A stretch of DNA of 64,000 nt. It comes from Turnera subulata. Taxonomy: Eukaryota > Streptophyta > Magnoliopsida > Malpighiales > Passifloraceae. The notes under the pieces are model-generated. The model did no database searches. It had not been told where the DNA came from and worked only from the letters and a program-made list of their open reading frames with translations. How positions within the stretch are numbered: the first letter of the stretch is position 1; each line of letters opens with the position of its first letter. The position numbers were made by a program, and so were the translations under genes. Positions 23,701-37,225 of this stretch are shown one piece after another. The DNA is taken from positions 1 through 64,000 of the forward strand of contig JAKUCV010002091.1 of the NCBI GenBank assembly GCA_028386065.3, read 5' to 3'.

Positions 23701-26700
23701 AATAAAGAATACTTGGGATTTGTTATACAGTGACTCCTACCAAGTAATCTTGAGAATCAGTTTCCCATCTCAATAAAAGAGATGGGGGTGGATATCTTCT
23801 GAATGAATCTTAGGTATGAAAGGGCAATGTTTAAGCTTAAAACACCTTCTATGATCTGGCCTGAAATATGGTTTAGAGATGAGAGATGCTTGGTAGACGC
23901 TGAGGAAGTTACCTGATTGCCTTTTGTGGTGAGGTTACATGATTCATTCACGTTAAGCTAGGCAATATGTAAAGGTCGGCTTTAGATTTATCATTGCATT
24001 AGGCTTGTATCTGAACTCGATAAGGCCTGGATTGGACATGACCAACATCACAGATCATTTTCCTTTATTTGGAAAGAAAAAACTTGTTGCATCAGTGACT
24101 TTGGCAGAAGATTTCTCTCTCACTTTTCTTTTGCTGTATACTGAGAACAGATCAAATTGCTTTTGTTCATCTCTTGTGGCGTAGAAAGATATATTTAGTT
24201 TGTAAAAATGAATTAGTTTATGTCAAGATTTTGTTATCTGTTGCAGGTTGGCTCAACATCCTTTATTTGTTTTAAAGCAAATTTGTTCTAGTTAAAAGCA
24301 ATTATGCCATGCGGATTCTGAGAATGTTCTTGTCTAGAAATGTTTCCATGACCGTGATGTCTTACTTGAATGTGATGTGCTTCCTCATGAAATACATGCA
24401 CAGTTTATATAATACCCAACCGTCTCTATTCTTTGGCTTTTTGCAGGGTGAGGAGGTGACATTTGACTACAACTATGTGAGAGTAGTTGGGGCAGCTGCT
24501 AAAAGATGTTACTGTGGTTCACTCCATTGTCGGGGCTATATTGGGGGTGACCCCACAAACACTGAAGTAATTGATCAAGTTGATTCCGATGAAGAATTTC
24601 CTGAACCTGTGATGCTTGAAGATTGGGAAGCTGGAGATAACTTGAGAAATGCAATGGCAAAGAATAAGGATAAAATGGATAGTTGCAGAAGTATTGTTGG
24701 GAAATCAGAGGATTTCACAAATACCGAGGATTCAGGAAACCAACATGTTTCTGTTATTTCCCAGCTGCATGATTCATTGGAATTGAATGATATGAAGGGA
24801 TACTCATCTTCCAGTCTTCCAGTAGATCTCACTACACAATCCAAAGATGTAACAAGCAAATCTGTATCTGCCCTTCGACAAGAGGGTTCTGTCGAAGATA
24901 CTGTGGAAAATGCCATACCCGCAGTTGAAAGATTAGAGATATCCTCAAGTACCGTGCTTGATAAGTCATCATCAGAGAATATTGTTGCTAACAGAAAGTC
25001 AAAGACTGCAACAGTTGAAGACAAGCAAGTGTTTGTGAAATCTCGGTTTTTTATTAAAACTTCACACCAATCTGGTTCTGTCAAGAAAGGAAAGTTTCCT
25101 ATTTATTCTTCAAATGCAAATAAAGTACCAATCATGGCTAACAAAACGCATGTTTTGTCCATCAAACCCAGAAAATTGATGGAAGGTACCTCCAATGGTC
25201 ATTTTGAGGCAGGTTAGCATCTCCTCCCTACTTGACATGATAAAAATATGTTGTATACAATTTATTTGAGTAATTCCTTTCAATTCTTGCAGTTCAAGAA
25301 AAGCTCAATGAGTTGTTGGATGCTGAGGGTGGGATAAGCAAGCGAAAAGTAAGGAATTCGTGTTTTGGCTGTTTCATTTTGTTGCACTTTAACAGCCTGA
25401 AGAGGAGCATAACAAGCAAATCTGAAATAATGTTGCGCTTGCATTCTAAAATTTCTCTATCTTGTTTAGTTTTTGCTTTTACCGTTCATTGTGTCCAATC
25501 GTATTTTGAAGCTCCTTGTTGGACCTTTTTGCTCTTAGTTTTGATAAGCATGACATCTGTGTTAAGGATATCCTTTAATGGAACAAAGTTTAAGCATCCA
25601 CATTTCTCTTTTTTAATAAATGTTTCTGGCTCTAAAAACTTGAGTTGTTTTTTAAATATTAGCAGATTCTTGGTTTTAGCCTCCTTTGTAGATCATGCTT
25701 GTTAAACTTGGTGTTTGCAGGATGCGCCTAAGGGATACTTGAAACTTCTGCTTCTTACTGCAGCTTCTGGAGCTAGTGGAAATGGTGAATCGATTCAGAG
25801 GTAACTTTACCTTTTCCTTTTCAGTTTGTTTTAATTTTTCCCTCTAAACTATCAACCAAGACAGTTGTATGTTATTTTTTTTTTTTTCCTGCTTGAGCAA
25901 GATTTGTTTTATTGGAATTTTTGTGGAGCTTTAATAACCTTTTGGCTTATGTATTTTGCAGCAATCGGGAACTATCAATGATCCTTGATGCTCTTTTAAA
26001 GACTAAATCACGAGCAGTGTTGATGGATGTAATTAACAAGAATGGTGAGCTTCCCTTTTTTATGCTGCATTCAATAGATTCATTTTTGTTTTTTCTTAAT
26101 TTGTGCACAGGATAACCATATCTTTCCTCATATCAGGTTTGCGTATGCTCCATAACATAATGAAGCAGTACAGAAGGGACTTTAAAAAGATTCCAATTCT
26201 TCGAAAGCTTCTTAAGGTGTGTATATTTGGAACACTGTTAGATATGATGCAGTTTTTATCCAGTGGTTTAAATGTGAGAATGCTTGATTTCACTGGGAGT
26301 ATCTGTGGAATAGCAAGTCCTCCAGTTAGATCTTTTAAGAAACTGCAAGGTTAGAAATCATTGCAGTTTAGAAATCATTTAAAAATTAGCCAAGTTAGGT
26401 AGGTGTTTTATAAACCTGTTTAGCAGAAACAAACACATTTCCATCAGTTCAACTGGTGTTGCTTAGGAAACATAAGCATGCTTGCATTTTTGTCCATATG
26501 TTTAACATTTGTTCCAAAAAAATCTTGTCGGCTGGTGTACGTTTCCACCAGTTTAGCTGGTTTTCCTGAAGACAATATGACATAAGCATCTCTCATTTTT
26601 GCCAAATCCTTAAAAGGTTGGCCCTGAACTTGTTAAAGCACTCTTATGCCTTATTGAGAGATCTGCTAGCAATCCAGAGGGGATTGGGTTTCGGATGCTA

Positions 26701-29700
26701 AACTATGTGACAGAATGCCCGTGCAGATATTGATCATAGACTCATGCTTGCATGAAACTGTCTGATAATGGACTTCATATTGGTCTCAGAACTCAAATTT
26801 TTCCTTGTTAATCGAACTTTAGAAAGCCCGCACTTTGCGCTTCTAGTTTATATAGAAATATGAATTTATAGTAATTGTTTGATTCATCAAAATTTGATGG
26901 TATTTATAGTATTAAAATTCCTTTACATGTTGCATTATAATGGATGAATAAAATTTCATCTGAAGATGTATGATTTCTTAAAACTGATGAACAAAGCATC
27001 CTTCAAGATTAAAGTGTCAGAAAAGGCTCCCTTGTCTACTCAATGTCTGCCAAGGAAGCACCGGAAGTGCCTAATTCATGTCTCTTACCACTCAAAAATT
27101 AGGATCCAGTTCCTCAATTATACCTCAATACTTTATAAATTTTAAGAAAAAAATCTTGAATCCACTTGAGTCACACACAACAAATAATGAATGATTGAAA
27201 ATGTTACAAAATCTTAGTATCTTTCTTCCTACACCACATGCTGCAGGTTCTTTAGAAATCCACTTTTGTTTGTGCGACAAGTTTACATGAAACAGACATG
27301 ACCTTTTCTTTTCCACTTTTGTTATCCTAAAATGTGCCAAAATGTTAAGCCCAGATTTCCGAGTATTATTTTGGTGTTTGAGGGTTAAACTGATAAATCA
27401 GATTTCCTCATGACAAGATATGCTGTTGAAAACTGAGATTGCAACAGATTGGACTGTGTGAGGGTCAGGAAGCTAATTTCCTAAATTTGAATTGAGACTT
27501 TCTGAAACAGCATTTCTTTGCATCTCTTGGATGAATGCTCATGTGTTTATGTATTTCATCTTGTGTTAGAGAACTGGCTCACTGAATAATTAATAGTCTT
27601 AAGAATTTGAAAGAGTACTGTGCTGCAACTGTTATTCTGCAGGTGTTAGAGTATTTGGCAGTCAGGGAGATACTTACACTGGAACACATTTCTGGAGGTC
27701 CCCCTTTCCCTGGAATGGAGAGGTTAGGATTTTTTTCCTATATTTACCTTGGTTAGATTTTCCCTGTTATGGTTTTACGCAGGAATTCTGCCTCTTATTT
27801 CACTTCTCTTTATCCTTTTTCAAGTGGATTAATGGGGAAATCGCCTAGTGATAATTGCTTATTTTGTTTTGTTGTAATAGTGGCATGTTTTTGAACGTTT
27901 TGCCATCATTTATTAACTGTTGGCCTTTCTTCATTTCCTTGTGAGATTTGCTGCAATCTAGGTGGTCTTGAATTTATGGAATAGAAGGAATTTCTTGGTT
28001 TCTTAGGTTCAGATATGGATTTAGCTATACAAGTAGAAAAGAGGAAGTAGAATTTTTCTTTTGAAGAAGTTAGGATATACACTAGGAACTGTTATTTGAC
28101 TACCTAGAGTAGTTTAATTAGCTGACTGAACTGATGGATTTTGATTGAACCATGTAGTTCGACGGCTTTGCTTTAAATTGCTATAACACTGTTTACCTAA
28201 CAAAGAAAACCTCCATTCATGGAGTTAGCTTTCCTCTTCATTTTCCCTCGTTCAAACCCGCTGAATTCTTGCTACTGTTTGTTTGCGTGTAATCTGTTGG
28301 TTTATGATTCTGACAAAGTGTTATTTCTTCAGCTTCGCAGAATCCATGCTGTCCCTCACAGAGCATGATGACAAACAGGTTGGGTACCAAACTAACTTTC
28401 ATTCCTTGTTATGAACATACATTTAAGTTTACAGTACATGCTCCTATGTTCCCAGTAGAATATCATGCACTGCTTGAAAGAAACATTTAAATGGATCTAA
28501 TTGCCTGGTTTTACGGAAATCTTTGGCTTGCAACGACATTGGTTTGAGGTTTGGGCTAAGGAAACAGAAAGGCCTCCCTAAAAAATTACTTAGCTTTCTT
28601 TGATGCCTGCTTAGACAAGACCAACATTAGTGGGTTTTTTCAATGGAGTAGTTTATTTGGTTTGATTACTGACCTGTAGGGCAATCAATACAAATTTAGG
28701 TAAATTTAAAATTGTCAAATTGGGAACATATTCAAAACAGCAACTACAGAAGATGAGATAGATGTTGAATAGTGAATATGTTTTAAAATTCAAGAGCATT
28801 GCTTATCAAACAATAGCTGCTTCTTGTAAATTGTGCATATTTTTTGAACTAATGGTTCCATGTATTAGTTTGTGAGTAGAATTTTTTCTTTAGCTAAGGT
28901 GGCATTCATGCAGGTTCATCAAATTGCACGAAATTTTCGTGATAGATGGATACCTAGACATATCAGAAAACGTAGCTACATGGATAGGGATGAAGGGAGG
29001 ATGGAGTTTCTCAGAGGTTCAAACTGCAATAGGGTGTCTGCTGCACGCAGTCATTGGCATGATCAGGGAGGAAGAAATACAGATGCTGTAGACTGCATAA
29101 CAAACCCTTTAAATGTTTCAGTTGATACTGCAGTCCATGAAGGCAGTTCTTCCAGTGGTACTAAAACTCGCAAGCGTAAAAGCCGATGGGATCAGCCTGC
29201 TGAGGGGAGCACAGGTTCAAAATCTCTTCTGCTGGATCACGGAGACAAGCCAAGTAGAGAGTGCAATTATTGCCCTCATTGTGTTCGCAATTATTATCTG
29301 CAAGATGGGGTTAGTAGCGCCAATACTGGAATACAAAACATCCACGAGGATGTACCACCTGGATTTTCTTCTCCCATAGTCCCCTCTGTTGTTGCCTCCA
29401 ATCCTCCATCGACTGTTAATGATCATCCACTACAGTATGCGAAATCTTCTCTATCTGGGGTTGTGGGGCTTCCACAAAGTAAATTCATTTCCCGCTTGCC
29501 TGTTTCATATGGAATCCCGTTGCCTATTGCGCAGCAATTTGGCTCACCCTCGGCTGAATCCTTAGAGAATTGGGATATTGCTCCAGGCATGCCTTTCTAT
29601 CCTTTTCCGCCTTTGCCCCCTCTTCCCACTCATAAGCAAGAGAGTCCACCTTCTTCTGCTGTTCACTCTGTGTCTGTTGATGAAACTGCTGAGCAAGTGC

Positions 29701-30074
29701 GATGGGGCAGTCATGATGCTGCTACTTGTCCAAATGAAGACAATCCAAGCACGACTGGTGCTAGCCAACTAGGTGTGGACATTCCTGGTGCAAGCGACTG
29801 TCAAGCATTTAAACGCACCAGGGGATCTTCATTTGATCTGGGAAGGAGGTACTTCAGACAACAAAAGTGGAATAAGATGGGTCCTCCATGGGTTCGGAAT
29901 AGGAATGGGTGGGGATACATAGGGGACAACTCCAGAGCGGGAACGTGCAGCACAGATGTAGGAAGTACAACAAATCAATACAAAAATTCATATTGTTCAC
30001 CGGATGTAAGCTCTAGAGCGGAGAAAACCAGCAATTACTTTAACCAGCATGCACAGCACTTGAACGAGCATTGA
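14792..30074 (+). CDS. ASHH2: Histone H3K36 methyltransferase, ASHH2/SDG8/EFS type
   Basis: Seventeen GT-AG exons join in phase to 2,314 residues: 14792-18458, 18591-18798, 19470-19630, 19748-19827, 20214-20345, 20474-20590, 21748-21840, 22798-22875, 23072-23128, 24447-25212, 25293-25348, 25721-25800, 25962-26044, 26137-26216, 27643-27722, 28333-28378, 28914-30074. The ATG is the first in frame after a stop at 14741. Residues 1-1260 are Ser/acidic-rich with basic nuclear-signal-like clusters. A CW zinc finger (Cys 1268, 1271, 1294, 1305; Trp 1265, 1274) reads methylated H3K4. An AWS Cys cluster (1376-1413) precedes SET (NHSC 1501-1504, FDY 1537-1539) and post-SET (CYCGSLHC 1552-1559). Residues about 1790-1940 resemble a TFIIS-N/LW-type helical bundle; the tail is Pro- and Ser-rich. 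In Arabidopsis this enzyme deposits H3K36me2/3 at active genes such as FLC. It is longer than the Arabidopsis protein, chiefly through exon 1. All catalytic motifs are intact. Confidence 0.95.
23129..24446 (+). other. Intron 9 of ASHH2 with a possible old insertion
   Basis: This 1.3-kb intron separates two SET-domain exons. A two-copy repeat of about 37 bp ('ttcaaagggaRtaG') lies near 23428-23480. The block at about 23490-23980 has AT-rich, LTR-like composition, but no termini or target duplication were found. Confidence 0.4.
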
Positions 30075-31640
30075 GTTTTTAGGAAATGCTCCAAGAGAGC
30101 TATCTGATTTCTTAGATACGTTTAGTGTTATCAATTCTTTTTTCCCGGAAATTTTTTTCTTGTGAATGAAATCTATTCAATTTCGGAATTCTAATCCTCA
30201 ACTTCATATAGTTAGTTAGATGAGGCTGTCATGGTTGCACCATTTATTCTCTGGATATTGATCATTCTACTGGCACCTCGAAGAGGCAGGTATTCTTGTT
30301 CATGCCATTTCCATTAATCAATTCAATAAAGCAAAATTACCAATCTTTTTTTAGCTTGACAATTGTTGAGGGTGAAGACAAGAGGTATATATATGTATTT
30401 GCTCTTTCCATGTGTTTTTTCAATCTCCCAAGTAAATTTCCCCGGTATACTGCAGCATTATGGTTTATGGAATTGAACTAGAACTAGAACAGTTTCAATA
30501 GTTTTTGGATTTGATGAATCATTTCGTTTGTTATGAAATTTAACATCCTCACCTCTCCTGAATATAGCCATTTGTTATCTGTGGTTTCCTTATATCTTAT
30601 TTATGGGTCAATTGGTGTTTTTGTTTTTGTGGTTCCCTTCCTTTTTAGCATGAGAAGAATTATGATAATGTTTAATGCCTGTAGTGATTCTCGTGAGTGC
30701 TTTCTGTATTGCAAGACAGGGTACACCTCCGCTCCATCTTTATCAAAATCTGCAAAACCTTGTGTGATGTCCATATAAAAGGAACAGATTTAGATACATT
30801 TACCCTCTCATGAGAGCCTGGTTCGTATTGACCTCAAATTATGTGTTTGCTATGTACGCCCTCCTCTGTTCCAAAATATGAATATGTTATTAAGGTTTCC
30901 TCTTAAAGACTAAGATAACTCTGTCTAGAAGAAAAATAAAACAGAAACAAAGATTAAGTAAACAACTGAAACAAATTAGGATGTTGGAAAAATAATAATA
31001 TTTTTTACTAGGTTATCCCCACATAAGAATGTAGTTAGAAATTATGTAATTAGTATTATACAATTTTCATGGCATTTTTTGGGGACACTGAAGGAGAGTA
31101 TTGGATTCCTTCATGTTTTACAGTACAAATTTGTCTTTCTGAAGAAAATTTTTCTTTCTAATTGTCGAATTTGTGTTTACAGTAATGATTACCCAAGAGG
31201 AAACAATTTATTTGTTTATGGATTAGGGCATCTGTTCCTCACCGGTGAATTCGCATCATACACCCACCAATTCAAACGAGAAACTTTTACCTCAAATTCT
31301 CAATCAGGAAAATCGCAACAGGCAGATTGTGACAGGCCAGTAGCAAAGTATGCAAACTTGGAAAAACTGTGATGGGTACAAGCAGAAGCTGACATTAGGC
31401 AACTCCAGACTTAAATCTTTTGGACAGCAACTGCAGTGGTGTGGGAAAACAAAAACCAGTATGGTGATCAATGGCGAACCATAGCATTTTACGTGCTCAT
31501 CTTAATATTGCGAGCCCTGTTTGTTCTGTGCAGGCTTTTGTGTCATCATTACTGGAGAGATAGGTGAAATGACCAGGCTTACAATTAAATTAAGCATGTT
31601 GTTAGCTTAGCAGTCTGACTCACTCCATCTTGTTAAATCT
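30075..31640. other. ASHH2 3' flank and spacer
   Basis: The start is presumably 3' UTR; an AATGAA-like signal lies near 30165 and an 'aataaag' near 30325. No further gene is visible, and short open frames here are without family resemblance. Confidence 0.5.
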
Positions 31641-33390
31641 TTAGTTCCTAGCTTCGGTATAGAAAGATTATCTCGGGAGTCGAATGCCCAATTTCAAATT
31701 TGATGTCAGATGTGTTGAAGAGGCTCAATGTCGCAATCTGGTCAAGGAAGCGTGGGATAGACATCTGAATGGCTGGCTCTAGGATGTTCACGGTGTCTGG
31801 GAAATTAAGGATATGCAGAAGAGCCTTGTGCAAGTGGAGGTGGTCTGTTCTGGATAAAACTCCCATTGAAATTGGGGAGATTCTTGAAAAACTTGATGTT
31901 TTTGGATGTGGCCCTTTTTCAGAAGCTTCTCAAAAGGTGGGAAATGAACTGGTTAATAGACTTAATTTCTTGTGGAATCGGAAGGAAAAAATTTTGGCAT
32001 CAGCAGTCCCGTGTTAACTGGCTACAAACCGGGACCACAATACAGGGTTCCTCTATCTCAGCGCAGTAAGGAGACGTCAGGCTAATCAGATTCTGGTTCT
32101 GGAGGATGATCATGGAAATTGGATTAGTGAGGAGGCTGAAACTGAAGAACATATCACCGGCTTTTACAAGAAGTTATTTTCCCATGGTGAATGCCACATC
32201 AGGTCTCGTCAAGCATGAATGATGATTTAATTAGATAGATCTCTTGTGGATGAGGAAGTAAAAGTGGCAGTTCACTTGCTTGGTGGTCTTAAAGCGCCAG
32301 GGCCTGATTGCTTTTCTGACACCTATTTTCAGGACTATTGGGAGGAAGTTGGTCGGAGATTTATGTTAAAGACTTCAATCTTTTTAACATGGCCCTTTTA
32401 GCAAAACAAGCTTGGAGGATTCTTTCAGACCCTGGTGATTTATGGGTCAGTCGGGGTACTCAAAGGGGTATATTTCCTAGCATCTCTAACCGGTTCTCCC
32501 TCGTGGGCATGGCGCGGAATATCCTAGAAGGGTATGAGGAGGCAGATGGAATGCGAGTAGCGGGAAGGATGCCAAAATCTGGGAAGACAGTTGGGTTCCC
32601 TCTCTTGCTGGTTTCCGGATTTCTTCAGCAAAACCAAGTCTAAATGGGTCTCAAGGTTTTAAGGCTTGGTGGAAATCAGCTTTGCGAGGATAAGAACAGG
32701 AATGTACTTACTATTTTATCTGCTGCCAACATTTGTTGGGAAATTTGGAAGTTCAGGAACAAAGCCGTGTTTGGAGGTGAATGTAATTTCCCGGTAAGAA
32801 TGGCGCATCAAGCACAAAGATTGTCTTTTCAGCTGTTACAGCAGCTAGAATCGGCCACTGGGGCTAGCTCGCGGTTACCTTCATTCCTACTTTTTGGTCT
32901 CCTCCTCCGAGTAATAGCTACAAGGTTAACACTGATGCATCCTTTCTCTCTGCCAGTGGAAAGTTGGATGCGGGTGCTGTTATTAGAGACTCCCAAGGCG
33001 GAGGAGTTGATTTATTGAGAACAAGGGTTTTTGCTCTTCAGCAGCAGTAGGTGGGGCAATGAGTTTGTTAACTGGGTTTCCCAGAGCTATCAGCCTGAGC
33101 ATGCGAAATGTCTATTTTGAGCTGGATTCGAAAGTTGTGATAGATGCAGTTCATTTGGAGTTGGGCGTTGAACTGCAGCCTATCTTCTCAAATATTTTCC
33201 AGTTACTCAACAATCCTGATAATTTTCAGTTTTCTCTTGTAAATAGAACAGGCAAATAGGACTGCAAATTGGGTTGCCAAATCTGCTTTGTCATGCTTTA
33301 CACTTTCCTCAGGAGCTTTGCAGAGTCATCGAGAGGGATGCCCCCCCTCTACAATGAATGAAAGTATGATTTCGTTTAAAAAAAAAAGAA
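31641..33390 (+). mobile_element. LINE (L1-type) remnant with RNase H end
   Basis: Frames broken by many stops read as a plant L1 ORF2. In order: an endonuclease-RT linker (SRVNWLQTG near 32010), the RT entry region ('LGGLKAPGPD' near 32285), an RT thumb segment (NMALLAKQAWRILSDPGDLW, 32390-32450), then an RNase H-like C-terminus (NTDASFLSA near 32930; FELDSKVVIDAVH, 33115-33155). Most of the RT core is deleted between about 32340 and 32390. A run of A at about 33379-33388 marks the 3' end. Dead copy, several frameshifts. Confidence 0.8.
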
Positions 33391-34077
33391 GTCCAACGTC
33401 ACAGTAGTTGAGACTTGCTTTGCTATCTTGGCAAAGATGTCTGATTACTCGGGATGTAATATTTACCAATAGTTGTTAGCATATCTTAGCGATAAGGAGC
33501 TCAGAATTCAATCCCTGCCACATATATAAAAAATGCAATATTGGGGAGACACAAAATCACCATGGTTTTGTACTAATAGCGGGTGCTTTTGATAATAAAA
33601 AAAAAAAAAAACTGTGAAACAAAAAAAGAGTATGTAATATTTCTCATGTGCAATTACTGCTGTGCTCGTGACAAATGCAAGCACACATCCTGCATAACAA
33701 CCAAGGGACGCAGGGCATTCTGTAGACCAGTCCCACCTGATGGCATCAGGCATACTTAAAAGAGAATGAATATGTCCATGTCCTTTCTGTAGAAAACTGT
33801 GGAACATAATCCTGACTACTAGAAAAGGAACAAACTCGCTCGCTTGCTATCAGAGGAAAACAAAGAACGGCATCAATGCTGAAACCATCCATTCAAAAGA
33901 AAATAGCCATCCAAAGGAAAAGAAAAACTACCGAAACAATATAAATTTCAACCCTTCCACAAGGAAAAAATAAGGAGGAAAGGGATAAAATATCTACTTG
34001 CACATCAATGTGGTTTCACTCAATTGAACAAAATTACCCAATATACAGCAGCTCAAATTGTATTTTGCCAATTTTCA
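33391..34077. other. Spacer downstream of the GST gene
   Basis: Noncoding. The part nearest 34077 is presumably the 3' UTR of the GST gene on the minus strand. A poly-A run at about 33597-33611 and a weak box-B-like 'gaattcaatccc' near 33507 hint at a decayed SINE, without a target duplication. Confidence 0.4.
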
Positions 34078-34981
34078 TCAATATTTTCGGAAGATGCTCC
34101 TGAAGTTGAGAAAGCACCAAGTCTTTATCAGTGTTTTGTACTTTCTCCAGCCACCAAAATACCTTCCAATCACCTTTCTGAAGCTAGGCCTCTGCTGCAC
34201 CAGAACCCAGTATTCGGCGATGCTTGGCCTGCTGCTAATATACTCATCTTCCAGATTCAAGAGCACTAAGCGGGACAAGACTGGAATCAATATTACATCT
34301 GCCATTGAGAATTCTTCCCCAGCTAAATATGTTGAATCATTTAGTTTGGTTTCTATTTCATCAAGAAGTCGAATGAGATGCTCCTTGCTTCTCTTGACAA
34401 CTTGTTCATTTTTTAATTTCTCTTCTGTTTCATATGCTTCTCTTAGCTTGCAGTGATAAGCACTTGCCAGATTAGGGGATTCGGCCATCCGTGCTATAAT
34501 CACTCGTCTTATAAATTTGGAAACAAGTATGCGGTACTTCTCAGGGATGTGGGAAAGTGTGAAATATTTTGAATTCCATTCTTGTATCTTTTGCATCCAC
34601 TCAATAACTTCTCTGCTACTGAAGGAGGTCTCATCAGCGCCTGAAGAGACAGCTGCAACTCTTTCTATGTACCTAACAGTGTTTTGGATAAGATCAGCTT
34701 ATGAATAATACTAATATTAACAAGAACAAACAACAAAGAAAAGAAAAGGTAAGGGTGAAGAACGAGGCATACTGGATTATCTCAATTGTGTCAAAAATTA
34801 TGTGGGCACCATTCTGGAAAAGAGGCAGTTTTCCGCTAGGATTCATCCTGAAGAACGAACTGTCCATATTCTTGCCTGTTATGGGACTGAGATGGTGTGA
34901 TGTGTAATCAATACCCTTCTCTTCCAGAGCAAGTCTTACCCTCTGACTATCCAAGGAGTAGGGGTGGTGATATAGCTGCAT
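34078..34981 (-). CDS. TCHQD: Glutathione S-transferase, TCHQD class
   Basis: Two exons on the minus strand, 34981-34773 and 34672-34078, join across a 100-base GT-AG intron (phase 2) to give 267 residues, the usual TCHQD length. The N-terminal thioredoxin-like domain (about residues 1-80) starts MQLYHHPYSLDSQRVRLALE and holds the glutathione-binding MNPSGKLPLF and DTIEIIQY segments. The helical C-terminal domain carries AGEEFSMADVILIPVLSRL, the conserved N-capping region of GSTs. The basic tail (WRKYKTLIKTW) is typical of this plant class. The family is named for similarity to bacterial tetrachlorohydroquinone dehalogenase; the plant substrate is not established, and the protein is generally reported at the plasma membrane or in the cytosol. 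The start is the only ATG that gives a full thioredoxin fold. Confidence 0.95.
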
Positions 34982-37222
34982 GACTCGGTAAAGGATCTAT
35001 CAAAACTCCCAGCGCAATGCTTTAGTTTTCTAAAAGTTGAAAGGTTTCAAGTTAACTTTGAATCGCCGTACACCATGCACTTGGCACAAAAACTGTATGC
35101 AAAGGTCAGCATGTAAGGAAAAGTCAACAAATTAACATCATTCAATATATTCATATCCCTTTCAATCTTTTGGATAGCCCGTTCTGCAAGGGATAAAAAA
35201 TTTAAGCAGATATTGAGTAAAGCAGCTATAAATGAACTCTTTGGAAAACATCAATCCATAGAGAGACTTGTACCAGAATAACAGCTATGACAAGTGACTT
35301 TGTCCAATACATTCAAGAGCAGGGGATATTTCTTGACGAGTCATGGACAAAGACCTAGCATACCTTTTGACATTTCAGAGTTTCTCTAAGTGCTTTTTTC
35401 AGGGGATACCAGTAATTCCTACAATAGCCACACTATAACAGATGATGTTTCATGCTCTTCTTTCTTGATATAGGACACACAAGGACAAATATAAGGGTGA
35501 AGAATTATACATTGGAACTTTCAATGCTATAGCAACTGCAACGAAGATTGCATAATTAAACTGCAAAAGAGACATCTTTGTTGAAACTTGAATCCAACAG
35601 AAGCAGCACATGACAATAAATGCAAGCTAGGAAGCAGTCATCCGAGTTTGGCTGGTGTGCTTTAGTATTATATCTATGGACCACAATCAGATCACGTACC
35701 ACTTGTTAAACTTTAGTTTCTACAGCAAAATTCATAAACAAAACAAGCGATCGAAATCAAATCACCAAATAAGCCATGCAAAGTAATAAAGAATTCAACT
35801 CTAGTCAATCGAAAAAGGGTTTAAAGAAATAATCTTGATTTTATTATTAGTTTGGTTTATGAGCATAGCAGTTAAACCCAGAAAAAAATGGTAAAAAAAT
35901 CAAAATCAAGAAAACCCATAAAATAGAAAAAGGGAGTGAGTAGACCAGACCCAGAATTTAAGACAACTGCAAGGAGAAGCAGTTGACAGTTGACTGAGAC
36001 TCACCCAGAAGAGGAGAAGAAAGCCGGGAAATAAAGATGATGAGGAAAATAGGGAGGTTTTTTTTTTTTTTTAAATGAGAATGGTGTGTGTGTGTGCACT
36101 GCACATTGAAAAAAAAAAAACAAAACAGGGCCCTTTTCTACTACTAATACTTTCTTTCTGATGCTCGCTCACTTAAGCCTATTAAAAGCCCAAATTAAGT
36201 ATTAAGTTTATAAAGTCACTTTATGGGGCAAACATAGGATTTACACCTCACTGCACCGCGGAAAGACAAGGGTGCCGATTTAGCCCAAGCTTCAAATTCT
36301 GATCCTACTGCTTGCTACGGTGCTTTCATATTTTCTCTTGCCCAATGAAAAAAAAAAAAAAAAGGTAGATTATTTCTATAATAGATTTCCTTCACTTCAC
36401 CTTCACGAGGAAAAGCCAAAAAGGTGTGGTCTTTTTCAATTTCATGGAAAGTAAAGAACAGAAGAACATTCCAATAGAAAGCTACTTTGGCATACAACTG
36501 TGTAGTGTAGATGCTTCCAACCAACAACTCGTAACCGCCCCATATTGTGCTCCCTTACCCCCCCTCCATGGTGGACTTATGGCTGGACTCAACAACTGTT
36601 TTGTTCTCTTTTTTTTCTCCTTTTTTTTAGAAAAATAATTATTCCACCCCTCTTAGTCTTTGTAACCAGTTTTGTTTTGTGTGCTGCGGTGTCGCACCGG
36701 TTCTATATTTTTACGTCTAATTGTCGTTGCCATTATTAATAAATCTATTTTTATGGATCTTGCAGTGGTTTTCTTTATCAACCACCGACAGTTAAAACTT
36801 CTGGGGATGGCTGAGAATCACGCACCTCTTCCGGTCTTTCTTTATCGACCCGGACATCCAACTGAAAACCTTGTATCAGGCGTCCAACCGAGTGTCCTGG
36901 GTTGGTTAGGTTATTACAAATTATTATTCAGACAGATAGGATCTGTAATGTTGTTAGTTAGAGTTTCACATCGGACTAATGCCTTTTTTGATACATGTGT
37001 TACCGTTGATTATCGCATTTCATACCCGTGTTCCAATTTCATCACATTTCATCCCTCAACTGAACCGGACCTGCCTGATTTGTTTTTTTTACCGGTTGCT
37101 CCATGAAATTGATGACGTGTCAGTTTTTCGCCAACACGTCATCGAAGCGGGTCCCACTAGCCAGTCCGAACCGGTAACCCAATGCCCCAAACCGACCCAA
37201 ACACCTTCCCACCCGATAACCC
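34982..37222. other. GST upstream region and spacer
   Basis: The part next to 34982 is the GST leader and promoter; acceptor-like pyrimidine tracts suggest a leader intron that cannot be delimited. An (AC)/(GT) tract lies near 36085-36095, with long A/T runs at 36059-36072 and 36110-36120. From 36240 to 37222 I see no gene or identifiable repeat. Confidence 0.45.
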
Positions 37223-37225
37223 TAA

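Noticed and set aside
33450..33611. Possible further SINE before the GST gene
   Set aside because: Only a weak box-B-like stretch and an A-run; no target duplication or box A found.
36672..37106. 144-codon plus-strand frame
   Set aside because: No domain, no start context or family resemblance, and it lies in repeat-poor spacer with other overlapping frames.
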